11,503 nt of DNA from contig JAJQAS010000255.1 of assembly GCA_021203685.1 (NCBI GenBank), positions 1 to 11,503 on the forward strand, in the 5' to 3' direction. Positions 1 to 5,975 of the stretch are shown here, one piece after another (position 1 is the first letter of the stretch; each line of letters begins with the position of its first letter). The translations under genes and the position numbers were made by a program. A model generated the notes under the pieces. That model saw nothing but the letters and a program-made list of their open reading frames with translations. It was not told the DNA's origin and ran no database searches. Source of the stretch: Clostridiales bacterium (GTDB taxonomy: Bacteria > Bacillota > Clostridia > Oscillospirales > Oscillospiraceae).

Positions 1-743
1 TCAGACCACTTTGCCAGGGCGTGCTGCACGACGGTCTTGCCGGAACCGAAGGGGCCGGGGACAGCGGCGGTGCCGCCCTTCGCCACCGGAAACAGGGTGT
101 CGATGACACGCTGGCCGGACTGGAGGGGGGTCTTGGGCGGGAACTTTTTGGTGTAGGGACGACCCACGCGGACGGGCCACTTCTGCATCATGCACAGCTC
201 TTTGGTCTCGCCGCTGTCGGTCTCCAGGGTGGCGACCGTCTCGGTGACGGTGAAGTCGCCGCCGGTGATGGACTTGATGGTACCGGAAACGCCCACGGGG
301 ACCATGATGTGCTGCACCACGGAGGGGGTCTCCTGCACGTCGCCCAGGAAGTCGCCGCCAACGACCTTGTCGCCCACTTTTGCGGTGGGAACAAAGGTCC
401 ACTTTTTCTCACGGTCCAGGGCGGGGACTTCGATGCCCCGCTTGATGTTGGAGCCGCAGACGGCCATGATGCCCTCCAGGGGGCGCTGAATGCCGTCGTA
501 GATGTTTTCCAGCAGGCCGGGGCCAAGCTCTACGGAGAGCTGCGCGCCGGTGGTGACCACTTCCGCGCCGGGGCCGAGGCCGGAGGTCTCCTCATAGACC
601 TGGATGGAGGCGGCGTCGCCGGTCATGTTCAAAATCTCGCCGATCAGGCGTTCTTCGCCCACTCGGACCACGTCGGACATGTTGGCGTCCAGCATACCGG
701 TAGCCACCACCAGCGGGCCGGAAACCTTGACAATTTTGCCCAT
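1..743 (-). CDS. ntpA: V/A-type ATPase catalytic subunit A (N-terminal part, cut by window edge)
   Basis: This is the ATP-hydrolysing or ATP-synthesising subunit of the cytoplasmic V1/A1 head, which alternates with subunit B. The start ATG at 743-741 gives MGKIVKVSGPLVVA, the usual beta-barrel start of the family. A GAAAGAAGG ribosome binding site lies about 7 bases upstream. The bulge domain typical of A subunits follows the barrel (about residues 70-200). The Walker A loop GPFGSGKT is at residues 230-237 and is followed by VVQHALAKWS, as in known A subunits. Only 247 complete codons are present of a family length near 590; the rest lies beyond position 1. It is the seventh gene of the operon, 73 bases after the F subunit gene. 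Subunit B should follow. Assignment as A rather than B is firm, because B lacks this P-loop. Confidence 0.97.
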   Translation of the reverse strand, partial: MGKIVKVSGPLVVATGMLDANMSDVVRVGEERLIGEILNMTGDAASIQVYEETSGLGPGAEVVTTGAQLSVELGPGLLENIYDGIQRPLEGIMAVCGSNIKRGIEVPALDREKKWTFVPTAKVGDKVVGGDFLGDVQETPSVVQHIMVPVGVSGTIKSITGGDFTVTETVATLETDSGETKELCMMQKWPVRVGRPYTKKFPPKTPLQSGQRVIDTLFPVAKGGTAAVPGPFGSGKTVVQHALAKWS

Positions 744-816
744 AGGGTAACCTTCTTTCAAAACAGGATGTGGGGGAACCCCGCCGCACCTGCACAGGCT
801 GCGGGGGGCAGAAATG
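744..816 (-). other. ntpG-ntpA gap with nested GC hairpin
   Basis: This 73-base spacer inside the operon holds an inverted repeat. Plus-strand positions 784-788 (CCGCA) pair with 800-804 (TGCGG), and 779-782 (CCCC) pair with 805-808 (GGGG) with one bulged base. No U-tract follows in the transcript, so it is not a standard terminator. It lies about 40 bases upstream of the ntpA start and could slow decay or pause transcription before the catalytic subunit gene; that is inference. Confidence 0.35.
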
Positions 817-1128
817 TTAGAGAATGTCGGTGCCTACCGCCCGCTCCACCGAGTCGGTGATGTTCTGCATCCCGATGCCAAGGCTGCCCGCCTTGCCGGG
901 GATGAGGATGATGGCGGGGGTGACTTCGTCCTTATAGCGGGCGACCTCGTCGGGCATTTCGGCGGCGTACTGCTCCGTCAGATAGATGATGGCGGTCTCG
1001 CCGTCGCGGGCCAGCTGGTGGAGGATCTTTTTGGCCTCCGCAGCGGTCTCGGCGGAGTGGACATCCAGACCCAGCGCCTTGAAGCCCAGTACGCTCTCCC
1101 GGTCGCCCAGCACAGCAATCTTATACAT
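817..1128 (-). CDS. ntpG: V/A-type ATPase subunit F (central stalk; NtpG in Enterococcus nomenclature)
   Basis: A small (103 aa) central-stalk subunit that sits with D and couples head rotation to the membrane rotor. The sequence begins MYKIAVLGDRESVLGFKALG, the classic start of the F family, and continues with an alternating alpha/beta fold containing AIIYLTEQ and AIILIPG strands. I chose the ATG at 1128-1126 because family members start there. A GTG three codons upstream (1137-1135) would give MRLMYK and cannot be excluded. The ATG lies inside the end of ntpC, with an 8-base overlap (ATGTATAA), so translation is probably coupled. The name is confusing: this subunit is 'F' in the V/A scheme and NtpG in E. 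hirae, while E. hirae NtpF is the peripheral stalk protein. Confidence 0.95.
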   Translation of the reverse strand: MYKIAVLGDRESVLGFKALGLDVHSAETAAEAKKILHQLARDGETAIIYLTEQYAAEMPDEVARYKDEVTPAIILIPGKAGSLGIGMQNITDSVERAVGTDIL

Positions 1129-2122
1129 AAGCCTCACGCAGCCTTTCTCGGATCAGGTCGGTGCTCAGCCCGGCCAGGCGGCCGGTCATGATGATCCGCA
1201 CCGCCGTAAACTCGTTGTCTCGCGCCACCAGGTAGCCCACCACGGGGGCCTCGCCAAAGGCCACATACTTCGCTGCGGACACATAGTTCATGACGGCGTT
1301 GTCGCAGCTCTTCTCAAAGGCGGTCAGCGACCCGCCCTGGATGGCGGTCTCGCCCAGCTCGGCGGCCCCGGCCAGGGGGGTGACGCCGTAGACGGCGTCC
1401 AGGCCGCTGCCGGTGGCAGCCGCCGTCAGCAGCGAGCGGACGGCCACAGCGCCGCCCTCAAAGAGGACGTTTTTCAGGTAGTCCTCGTTTTTGCCCATAC
1501 GCAGCACCCGCACCAGGCTGCGCAGGTTGGCCACGTCGATGAGCATCTGCACATAGCCCACCAGGAAGTCGGAGCCGGTGTCCCTGGCCATCTGGAGCAT
1601 CTCCGCGAAGTACGCCCGGTCCAGCGCGAAGTCGCTGAGCTGGGGGTTGTGGGTGGTGTTGAGGATGTCCCGGGCCTCCCGGACTGCGGCGACGAAGCCG
1701 TCGGGCAGACCGGAGAAGCTGCCGCTGCCCAGCGCCTCGGTCAGGACTGCGGCGGGGAACCGCCCCGCTTCCACCAGCAGCCGGGCGGGGTCGCTCCCCA
1801 TGGCCTCGGATTTCAGCAGGGTCTTTGCATTGTGGTAATCGTATTTCAGTTTGAACACGTCGATCAGTTTGGGATCGGGCGCGTTGCTGTACAGGTCCTG
1901 GAAGACACTGTCCCTCATGGTGGCCAGGGCGGTGTTGATGCTATCCACATCCACTACAGGCATTTCGGGATAGCCACACTCCACCAGCACCCTGGCGGCC
2001 TCTGCGTCGGTGGCGGCTTCCAGCATCCGGTCCATGCGCTCCCGGGTCAGCAGGGTGCGCTCCAGAACGCGGATGCGGGTCGAGAGGAACAGGTAATCGG
2101 TGTCCTTGATTCGTTTCGCCAT
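1121..2122 (-). CDS. ntpC: V/A-type ATPase subunit C (NtpC, rotor-to-stalk socket)
   Basis: A 333-residue member of the AC39/subunit d family, the funnel-shaped protein that links the central stalk D/F to the membrane c-ring of K subunits. The start ATG at 2122-2120 has a full AAGGAGG ribosome binding site 6 bases upstream. The N-terminal MAKRIKDTDYLFLSTRIRVLE, the internal YDYHNAKTLLKSEAMG and the C-terminal VARDNEFTAVRIIMTGRLAG are hallmarks of the family: three similar helical repeats, each with an N-(A/L)-(K/R) type motif. The length matches bacterial homologues. It lies 74 bases after ntpE and overlaps ntpG by 8 bases. Its position between E and F matches the E. hirae operon. Confidence 0.95.
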   Translation of the reverse strand: MAKRIKDTDYLFLSTRIRVLERTLLTRERMDRMLEAATDAEAARVLVECGYPEMPVVDVDSINTALATMRDSVFQDLYSNAPDPKLIDVFKLKYDYHNAKTLLKSEAMGSDPARLLVEAGRFPAAVLTEALGSGSFSGLPDGFVAAVREARDILNTTHNPQLSDFALDRAYFAEMLQMARDTGSDFLVGYVQMLIDVANLRSLVRVLRMGKNEDYLKNVLFEGGAVAVRSLLTAAATGSGLDAVYGVTPLAGAAELGETAIQGGSLTAFEKSCDNAVMNYVSAAKYVAFGEAPVVGYLVARDNEFTAVRIIMTGRLAGLSTDLIRERLREAYV

Positions 2123-2196
2123 TTGTTCCTCCTTGTCACAGGCGGGCGGGGCGGTCTGCCCCTCCGCCGAAACTCGGAGCGCGGCGGGTTGTGGTA
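2123..2196 (-). promoter_or_regulatory. ntpE-ntpC gap with two mutually exclusive GC hairpins
   Basis: In the transcript, CCGCCG (plus coordinates 2182-2187) can pair with CGGCGG (2164-2169). Alternatively, GGCGG (2164-2168) can pair with CCGCC (2141-2145) as the outer part of a second stem, whose inner part is GGGGC/GCCCC (2158-2162 with 2148-2152) closed by a 5-base loop. Both use bases 2164-2168, so only one can form at a time. The second stem ends just before the ntpC ribosome binding site. No U-tract is present. A role in tuning expression downstream of the abundant K and E subunits is possible but inferred. Confidence 0.4.
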
Positions 2197-2796
2197 TCAG
2201 TCAAAGAGGACCTTCGCCACCTGGCCCGCCAGTTCGCTCCGGGTGAGCCGCACCAGCGTCTCAAAGGTGCAGTTGACCTCTACGTCTCCGTCACTCAGCA
2301 GCAGGCCGCCCTCAAAGGTGCCGGTCTCGCCGCTGAGGGTCAGCTTCGCGGGCTTGCCCGCCGCCTTCAGCAGGTCGTTGGCCTGGGCCACTACCTTCGC
2401 GCCGCAGGCGTCCCGGTCTTTGGCGGAGAGGATCACCTGCTCCGCGCCGGTGGTACTGGCCCGGACGGCCAGCTTTGCCAGCAGCTGGACATAGTCCCCG
2501 GCGGGCAGAGCGCGCAGCTCCTTCAGCGCCTCGTCGAAGGCGGCGTCCAGCATCCCCTGCTTGGCGGCCAGGGTCATCTTCCGGGCCTCCATCTGGGCGG
2601 AGGAAGCTAAATGCTCCTCCCGCTCCCGGGCGGCGGTCTGGCCCTTCCGGGTCAGCTCTTCATAGGTGCGCTGGGCCTCTGCGTCGCCCTTGGCGGTGAT
2701 GGCATCGGCTTCCTCCCGGGCCTTGGCCAGGGTGGCGTCGATCTCCGCCTGGGCGTCGCTGCGAATACGGCTTGTAATTTTTTCAATTCCAGTCAT
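2197..2796 (-). CDS. ntpE: V/A-type ATPase subunit E (NtpE, peripheral stalk)
   Basis: A 199-residue peripheral stalk subunit that pairs with the small F/H-type subunit to hold the catalytic head still against rotation. The start MTGIEKITSRIRSDAQAEID is typical of the family. Residues 1 to about 110 are a long charged helix rich in Ala, Glu, Lys and Arg that should form a coiled coil with the stalk partner. The C-terminal half is the compact alpha/beta domain, with strands such as EQVILSAKDRDACG and GGLLLSDGDVEVNCTFETLV, the latter being the conserved ending of subunit E. It starts 31 bases after ntpK. The ribosome binding site AGAAAGG is about 12 bases upstream, a rather long spacing. Confidence 0.95.
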   Translation of the reverse strand: MTGIEKITSRIRSDAQAEIDATLAKAREEADAITAKGDAEAQRTYEELTRKGQTAAREREEHLASSAQMEARKMTLAAKQGMLDAAFDEALKELRALPAGDYVQLLAKLAVRASTTGAEQVILSAKDRDACGAKVVAQANDLLKAAGKPAKLTLSGETGTFEGGLLLSDGDVEVNCTFETLVRLTRSELAGQVAKVLFD

Positions 2797-2827
2797 GGAT
2801 TCTACCAGCCTTTCTGCCGCAGGAGCG

Positions 2828-3310
2828 TCAGGCGCTGATGTTGATGATCATCAGCATGGAAGCCAGCAGGGCCAGGATGGCGTAGAACTCGACGGTGATG
2901 CAGAGCACCATGCCCTTGGACCACTGGTCGGGCTGCTTTGCCAGAATGTTGATGGAGCCAACGGCCACGCGGCCCTGGGCGATGGCGGAGAACAGGCCGC
3001 CCAGCGCCATGGGCAGGCAGGCTGCGAAGTACTGCATACCCTGAGCGACGGTCAGGTCGGGCAGGCTGCCGCTGAGCAGGCCCATACGGAACACGGCGAA
3101 GAACCACACCACCAGGCCGTACAGGCCCTGGGTGCCGGGGATGACCTGCAAGATCATGGCTCTGCCGAATTTGGACGGGTCCTCACAGATGACAGCAGTG
3201 CCGGCTTCACCGGCCATGCCGGTGCCTTTCGCGCTGCCGATGCCACTGAGAACTGCTGCGAGGCCCGCGCCGATCAGTGCGAGGGCCAGTCCACCAATAG
3301 ATTCCAACAT
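2828..3310 (-). CDS. ntpK: V-type ATPase membrane rotor subunit K (c subunit), Na+-type ligand set
   Basis: A 160-residue proteolipid with four membrane helices (two fused hairpins) that forms the rotating ring carrying ions across the membrane. The start MLESIGGLALALIGAGLAAV at 3310 follows AAGGAGG by 8 bases; an upstream in-frame extension toward 3445 lies inside ntpI and is rejected. The first hairpin has VIPGTQGLYG (residues 56-65) and the second has AQGRVAVG (111-118) and TVEFYAI (139-145). Compared with E. hirae NtpK, the Na+-contacting positions L61, T64, Q65, Y68, Q110 and E139 correspond here to I57, T60, Q61, Y64, Q112 and E141. The L61 contact is through the backbone. Only one carboxylate occurs per four helices, as in V-type rings. 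Sodium specificity is a strong inference, not shown directly. Confidence 0.96.
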   Translation of the reverse strand: MLESIGGLALALIGAGLAAVLSGIGSAKGTGMAGEAGTAVICEDPSKFGRAMILQVIPGTQGLYGLVVWFFAVFRMGLLSGSLPDLTVAQGMQYFAACLPMALGGLFSAIAQGRVAVGSINILAKQPDQWSKGMVLCITVEFYAILALLASMLMIINISA

Positions 3311-3318
3311 AATAAGTT

Positions 3319-3325
3319 CCTCCTT
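3319..3325 (-). promoter_or_regulatory. ntpK ribosome binding site overlapping the ntpI stop codon
   Basis: The minus-strand sequence TAAGGAGG contains both the ntpI stop (TAA, 3326-3324) and a perfect Shine-Dalgarno AAGGAGG, 8 bases before the ntpK ATG. It is among the strongest sites in the operon, fitting the need for about ten K copies per complex, and it fixes the ntpK start at 3310. Confidence 0.85.
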
Positions 3326-5255
3326 ATTTTTCAATAACGTCCACGTATTTTGTGGTTTGATAGGACATGGGAGCAAAGGGTCGCCCGCCGTCTTCGTAGA
3401 ACTTGCCGAAGAACTCCAGACACTGGAGACGCAGGTCATGCACATAACAGCTGAGCAGGTTCAGTGCGAAGTTCAGTGCATTGCCTGCCATAGAGATGAC
3501 AATGAAAATCACGATGTTCCCCGGAATGGCGCCCAGGGTGTTGAACACCTGCGAAATGACCGAACCGGCCAGCATCAGTGCCATCAGACGGGAGTAGGAC
3601 AGGACATCGCCAAAGTAACTGGTGATGTCGTACAGGCTGGACACGCCGCCCACCAGTTTGCCAATGATGGTGGGGCTGTGGCGGCCCTGGGTCAAAACCA
3701 GCGCCAGCACGCCAGCGATGGCCACATACCAGAAGCCGGTGAGGATGCCGACAGCGGCCCCCGCAAAGAGCAGCCACCAGGAGCCGACATCCATGACGGC
3801 GTCCCAGAACTGGCCCCGGCGGGTCAGCTTGTAGAAGTTGACGGCCATGCCGGTGATGAGATGCACCCCGCCCAGCGCCATAGCGCCCACCAGGATGGCC
3901 ATGGTGTCGTTCAGCGGCGTGAACAGGGAGGGCAGTTCAAAGGTGCTCTCCGGGTTGATGAGCTGGGCCAGCTGGGTCAGGAAATCCCCGAAGAAGCCGC
4001 CGGTCACAGCGCCAAAAATAAAGGCGGTGATGCCGCACATCCCCATCAGGCCAAACAGCTGGCCCATGGTCCCCTTGGGGTCGGCCTTCTTTTTGACCAC
4101 CACCGAGGCGATCATCATCAGCAGACCATAGCCCATGTCCGCCATCATCATGCCGTAAAACAGCACGAAGAAGGGGGTCATGATGGGGTTGGGGTCAACG
4201 GAGCCGTAAGCCGGCAGGGAGTACATCTCCGTGACCATGTTGATGGGGTACATCCAGCGGGGGTTTTCCAGCAGGGTGGGGACATCGTCCCCCTCCTCCG
4301 GGTCCCGGAAGGAATAGGCAGTGTCGAAGGATTCCAGCACCTTCTGCACCTTGTCCAGTTTGGCCGCAGGCACCCACCCCTCCAAAAAGACGATGGTGCC
4401 GTCGGTCATGGCCCGCTCCTGGGCGGACTCCCGGGCGGCGTCCTGGTTCAGGCGGTCGGTGATCACCCGCAGGGCGCCGAAGCTGTCGGCATGGGATTTG
4501 ATTTGTTCGATTTCAGCCTGACGCTGGGCGGCGACCTCCGCCAGTGCCTGGTCCAATGCGGCGATGTTCTCCGCCGCCGTGCCCTTCTGGTCTTTCAGCC
4601 GGGTGGCGGAGAAGGAATAGGGCTTCATCGTCGCCTGGGCGTCGGCCCACTGGGACTTGTGACACAGCAGCAGGATGTACTGCTGTTCCTTGTCTGCACT
4701 GACTGGGATGACCTGGGTCAGCGGCGCGGCCTGCGCCAGTTCCCCCCGCAGGTCGTCCAGGGAGGAGGTGGCGGGCAACGCGCCCATCACGATCTCCACG
4801 TGTTCCGTTGAGCCGGTCTCCAGCGGCAGGTCCAGCGTTTCCCAGGGTACCAAGCTGGCCCGCTGGGCGTTGAGCTGGTTTTCCCGGGAGTTGAGCTGGG
4901 CCAGGGCAGCCACGCTGCCGTTGACCGCTCTGGCGTGGGCCAGGGCGTCCGCCAGCCGGTCCGGGTCGAAGAAGTCTTCCTCCTGAATGGGGCTGCGGGG
5001 GTTAAAGAGACCGGTCTTGACTTCCGCGTACTTCTTGAGGGCGTCCTGTGCGGCGCTCAGCTCGTTGAGCTGGGCCTTCACCTGCCCCAGTCCGCTGGTG
5101 TTCCGGCCCAGCAGGGCCGTCCAGTCCGGGTCGGCCAGCTTGTCCACCGGCTCGGAGATCTCCACGCAGCCCAGCCGCTCCAGCTGGGACAGAAGCGCCT
5201 GCTGGTCGGAGGCCAGCGCGATCAGCTTGACGCGCTTCATCTTGACGATGGACAT
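3324..5255 (-). CDS. ntpI: V/A-type ATPase subunit I (NtpI, stator a subunit with ion channel)
   Basis: A 643-residue membrane stator subunit that supplies the two half-channels through which ions enter and leave the K ring. Residues 1 to about 340 form the cytoplasmic arm that binds the peripheral stalks. The C-terminal half has about seven or eight membrane helices, beginning near FFVLFYGMMMADMGYG (about residue 360), a family signature. Two conserved arginines can be placed: R556 in SYSRLMAL and R609 in HDLRLQCLEFFGKFY. They match the two essential arginines of yeast subunit a (R735 and R799). The start ATG overlaps the stop of the preceding ntpF gene by one base (TGATG), so translation is probably coupled. 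ntpK follows after 13 bases. Confidence 0.96.
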   Translation of the reverse strand: MSIVKMKRVKLIALASDQQALLSQLERLGCVEISEPVDKLADPDWTALLGRNTSGLGQVKAQLNELSAAQDALKKYAEVKTGLFNPRSPIQEEDFFDPDRLADALAHARAVNGSVAALAQLNSRENQLNAQRASLVPWETLDLPLETGSTEHVEIVMGALPATSSLDDLRGELAQAAPLTQVIPVSADKEQQYILLLCHKSQWADAQATMKPYSFSATRLKDQKGTAAENIAALDQALAEVAAQRQAEIEQIKSHADSFGALRVITDRLNQDAARESAQERAMTDGTIVFLEGWVPAAKLDKVQKVLESFDTAYSFRDPEEGDDVPTLLENPRWMYPINMVTEMYSLPAYGSVDPNPIMTPFFVLFYGMMMADMGYGLLMMIASVVVKKKADPKGTMGQLFGLMGMCGITAFIFGAVTGGFFGDFLTQLAQLINPESTFELPSLFTPLNDTMAILVGAMALGGVHLITGMAVNFYKLTRRGQFWDAVMDVGSWWLLFAGAAVGILTGFWYVAIAGVLALVLTQGRHSPTIIGKLVGGVSSLYDITSYFGDVLSYSRLMALMLAGSVISQVFNTLGAIPGNIVIFIVISMAGNALNFALNLLSCYVHDLRLQCLEFFGKFYEDGGRPFAPMSYQTTKYVDVIEK

Positions 5256-5569
5256 CAGCCATCCACCACCCTTCTGACAATCAGTGACGCTGCTTTTTCA
5301 AGCCGTCCTTGGGCCTCGGCACGAAGCTGATCGCAGGCCCCCTCGGTTTCCCGGATCACCGCCGCCAGATGGTCCGCAGCGTTTTGCTCCGCCTGGGTCA
5401 TCAGCGCCGCGTTTTCCGCCCGGGCCTGTTCCCTGACCTGGGCCAGCTTTTGCGCGCTGGCCTTCTCCGCGTCAGCAACAAGCCTGCGGGCATCCTGAAC
5501 GGCCTGGGCCTTCTGGGCCCTGGCGTCTTCTTCCGCCTGGTTCACCTGTTTGACTGCTTCCAGAGACAT
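5255..5569 (-). CDS. ntpF: V/A-type ATPase small peripheral stalk subunit (NtpF; subunit G/H)
   Basis: A 104-residue, almost wholly helical protein that should pair with subunit E to form the outer stalk. The start MSLEAVKQVNQAEEDARAQK at 5569 is preceded by AGAAAGGCGGTGA. The reading frame stays open to 5656, but that extension has a different composition and no family likeness, so I rejected it. The body is a heptad-like run rich in Ala, Glu, Gln and Arg, and it ends ASLIVRRVVDG, the usual hydrophobic tail of this family. It is the first gene of the operon, and its stop overlaps the ntpI start by one base. The family is poorly conserved; position and coiled-coil character carry much of the identification. 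Confidence 0.9.
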   Translation of the reverse strand: MSLEAVKQVNQAEEDARAQKAQAVQDARRLVADAEKASAQKLAQVREQARAENAALMTQAEQNAADHLAAVIRETEGACDQLRAEAQGRLEKAASLIVRRVVDG

Positions 5570-5676
5570 CGTCTCACCGCCTTTCTTTCTTTGGTTTTTC
5601 CGCAAATCGCTTTGGCGCCGCACACCGTCCGCCGCATCACATCTTGTGTGCAACACCCAACAATATGCCTGCTCCT

Positions 5677-5705
5677 ATTGTAACGCACTTGCGCCCTTTC
5701 CACAA
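5677..5705 (-). promoter_or_regulatory. Third candidate ntp operon promoter (proximal)
   Basis: On the minus strand, TTGTGG (5705-5700) and TACAAT (5682-5677) are separated by 17 bases. Predicted start is near 5670, giving a leader of about 100 bases. The -35 match is weak (3/6), so this is the least certain of the three. Confidence 0.35.
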
Positions 5706-5739
5706 GGACAATTTTTGTTCTTTTTGTCATTTCCTCAAA

Positions 5740-5769
5740 ATTGTACCACAAAACCTGTGCAACGGACAA
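5740..5769 (-). promoter_or_regulatory. Second candidate ntp operon promoter
   Basis: On the minus strand, TTGTCC (5769-5764) lies 18 bases from TACAAT (5745-5740), which is preceded by TGG (extended -10). Predicted start is near 5733. The -10 box overlaps one arm (5737-5744) of an 8-bp inverted repeat ACAATTTT/AAAATTGT whose other arm is 5708-5715. Confidence 0.45.
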
Positions 5770-5810
5770 AAATGCAAAAAGAAACCGGCATTTTACGGAT
5801 GGTATTGGTT

Positions 5811-5839
5811 AGTATATCATTCTATGACCGAAAAATCAA
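5811..5839 (-). promoter_or_regulatory. Best candidate promoter of the ntp operon (distal)
   Basis: Read on the minus strand, TTGATT (5839-5834) and TATACT (5816-5811) are separated by 17 bases, and TGA just before the -10 box gives an extended -10 element. Predicted transcription start is near 5804, leaving a leader of about 235 bases before ntpF. Matches are 4/6 and 5/6 plus the extension. Confidence 0.6.
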
Positions 5840-5874
5840 CATACTATGAAAATTAAAACTAAGGAATCTTAAAT

Positions 5875-5905
5875 AATTTTGAAGCAACGGGAAATCTTCA
5901 AAATT
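5875..5905. repeat. Perfect 10-bp inverted repeat with 11-base spacer
   Basis: AATTTTGAAG (5875-5884) and CTTCAAAATT (5896-5905) are exact reverse complements separated by 11 bases. The repeat lies about 35 bp upstream of the distal ntp promoter and just beyond the terminator of the neighbouring gene. It lacks a U-tract on either strand. It may be an operator or a back-up terminator. Confidence 0.6.
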
Positions 5906-5920
5906 TGGCGCAAAATCAGC

Positions 5921-5955
5921 AAAAAACGCGACGTCTCTTTGTGAAACGCCGCGTT
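5921..5955 (-). terminator. Rho-independent terminator of the 5976-7481 gene
   Basis: The transcript forms a 13-bp stem (plus coordinates 5943-5955 with 5925-5937, including two G-U pairs), closed by a 5-base loop and followed by a run of six T residues, two of which belong to the stem base. It starts about 20 bases after the stop codon and separates this unit from the ntp operon. Confidence 0.85.
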
Positions 5956-5975
5956 TGGTGTCGTTTGTTGGTTTG

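Larger units (their letters stand above)
5570..5975. other. 406-bp intergenic region between ntpF and the anchored barrel-like protein gene
   Basis: No credible gene is seen; short frames here lack ribosome binding sites and family likeness. The part from about 5700 to 5920 is strikingly AT-rich compared with the surrounding genes. Reading toward ntpF it holds a terminator for the upstream gene (5921-5955), an inverted repeat (5875-5905), three tandem promoter candidates, and a leader of 100-235 bases. I recognise no known riboswitch class in the leader. Confidence 0.7.

Noticed and set aside
986..2494. Long plus-strand open frame (502 codons) opposite ntpC and ntpE
   Set aside because: It lies antisense to two clear family members, is rich in His, Gly and Gln as expected from reading GC-biased codons backward, and has no family likeness or ribosome binding site.
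3132..4811. Long plus-strand open frame (559 codons) opposite ntpI
   Set aside because: It is antisense to a complete subunit I gene; the composition (very high His, Gln, Gly) is an artefact of third-position GC bias.
5255..5656. Extended start for the small stalk subunit (133 residues)
   Set aside because: The first 29 residues are basic, lack family likeness and lie upstream of the AGAAAGGCGGTGA site; the MSLEAV start at 5569 is preferred.
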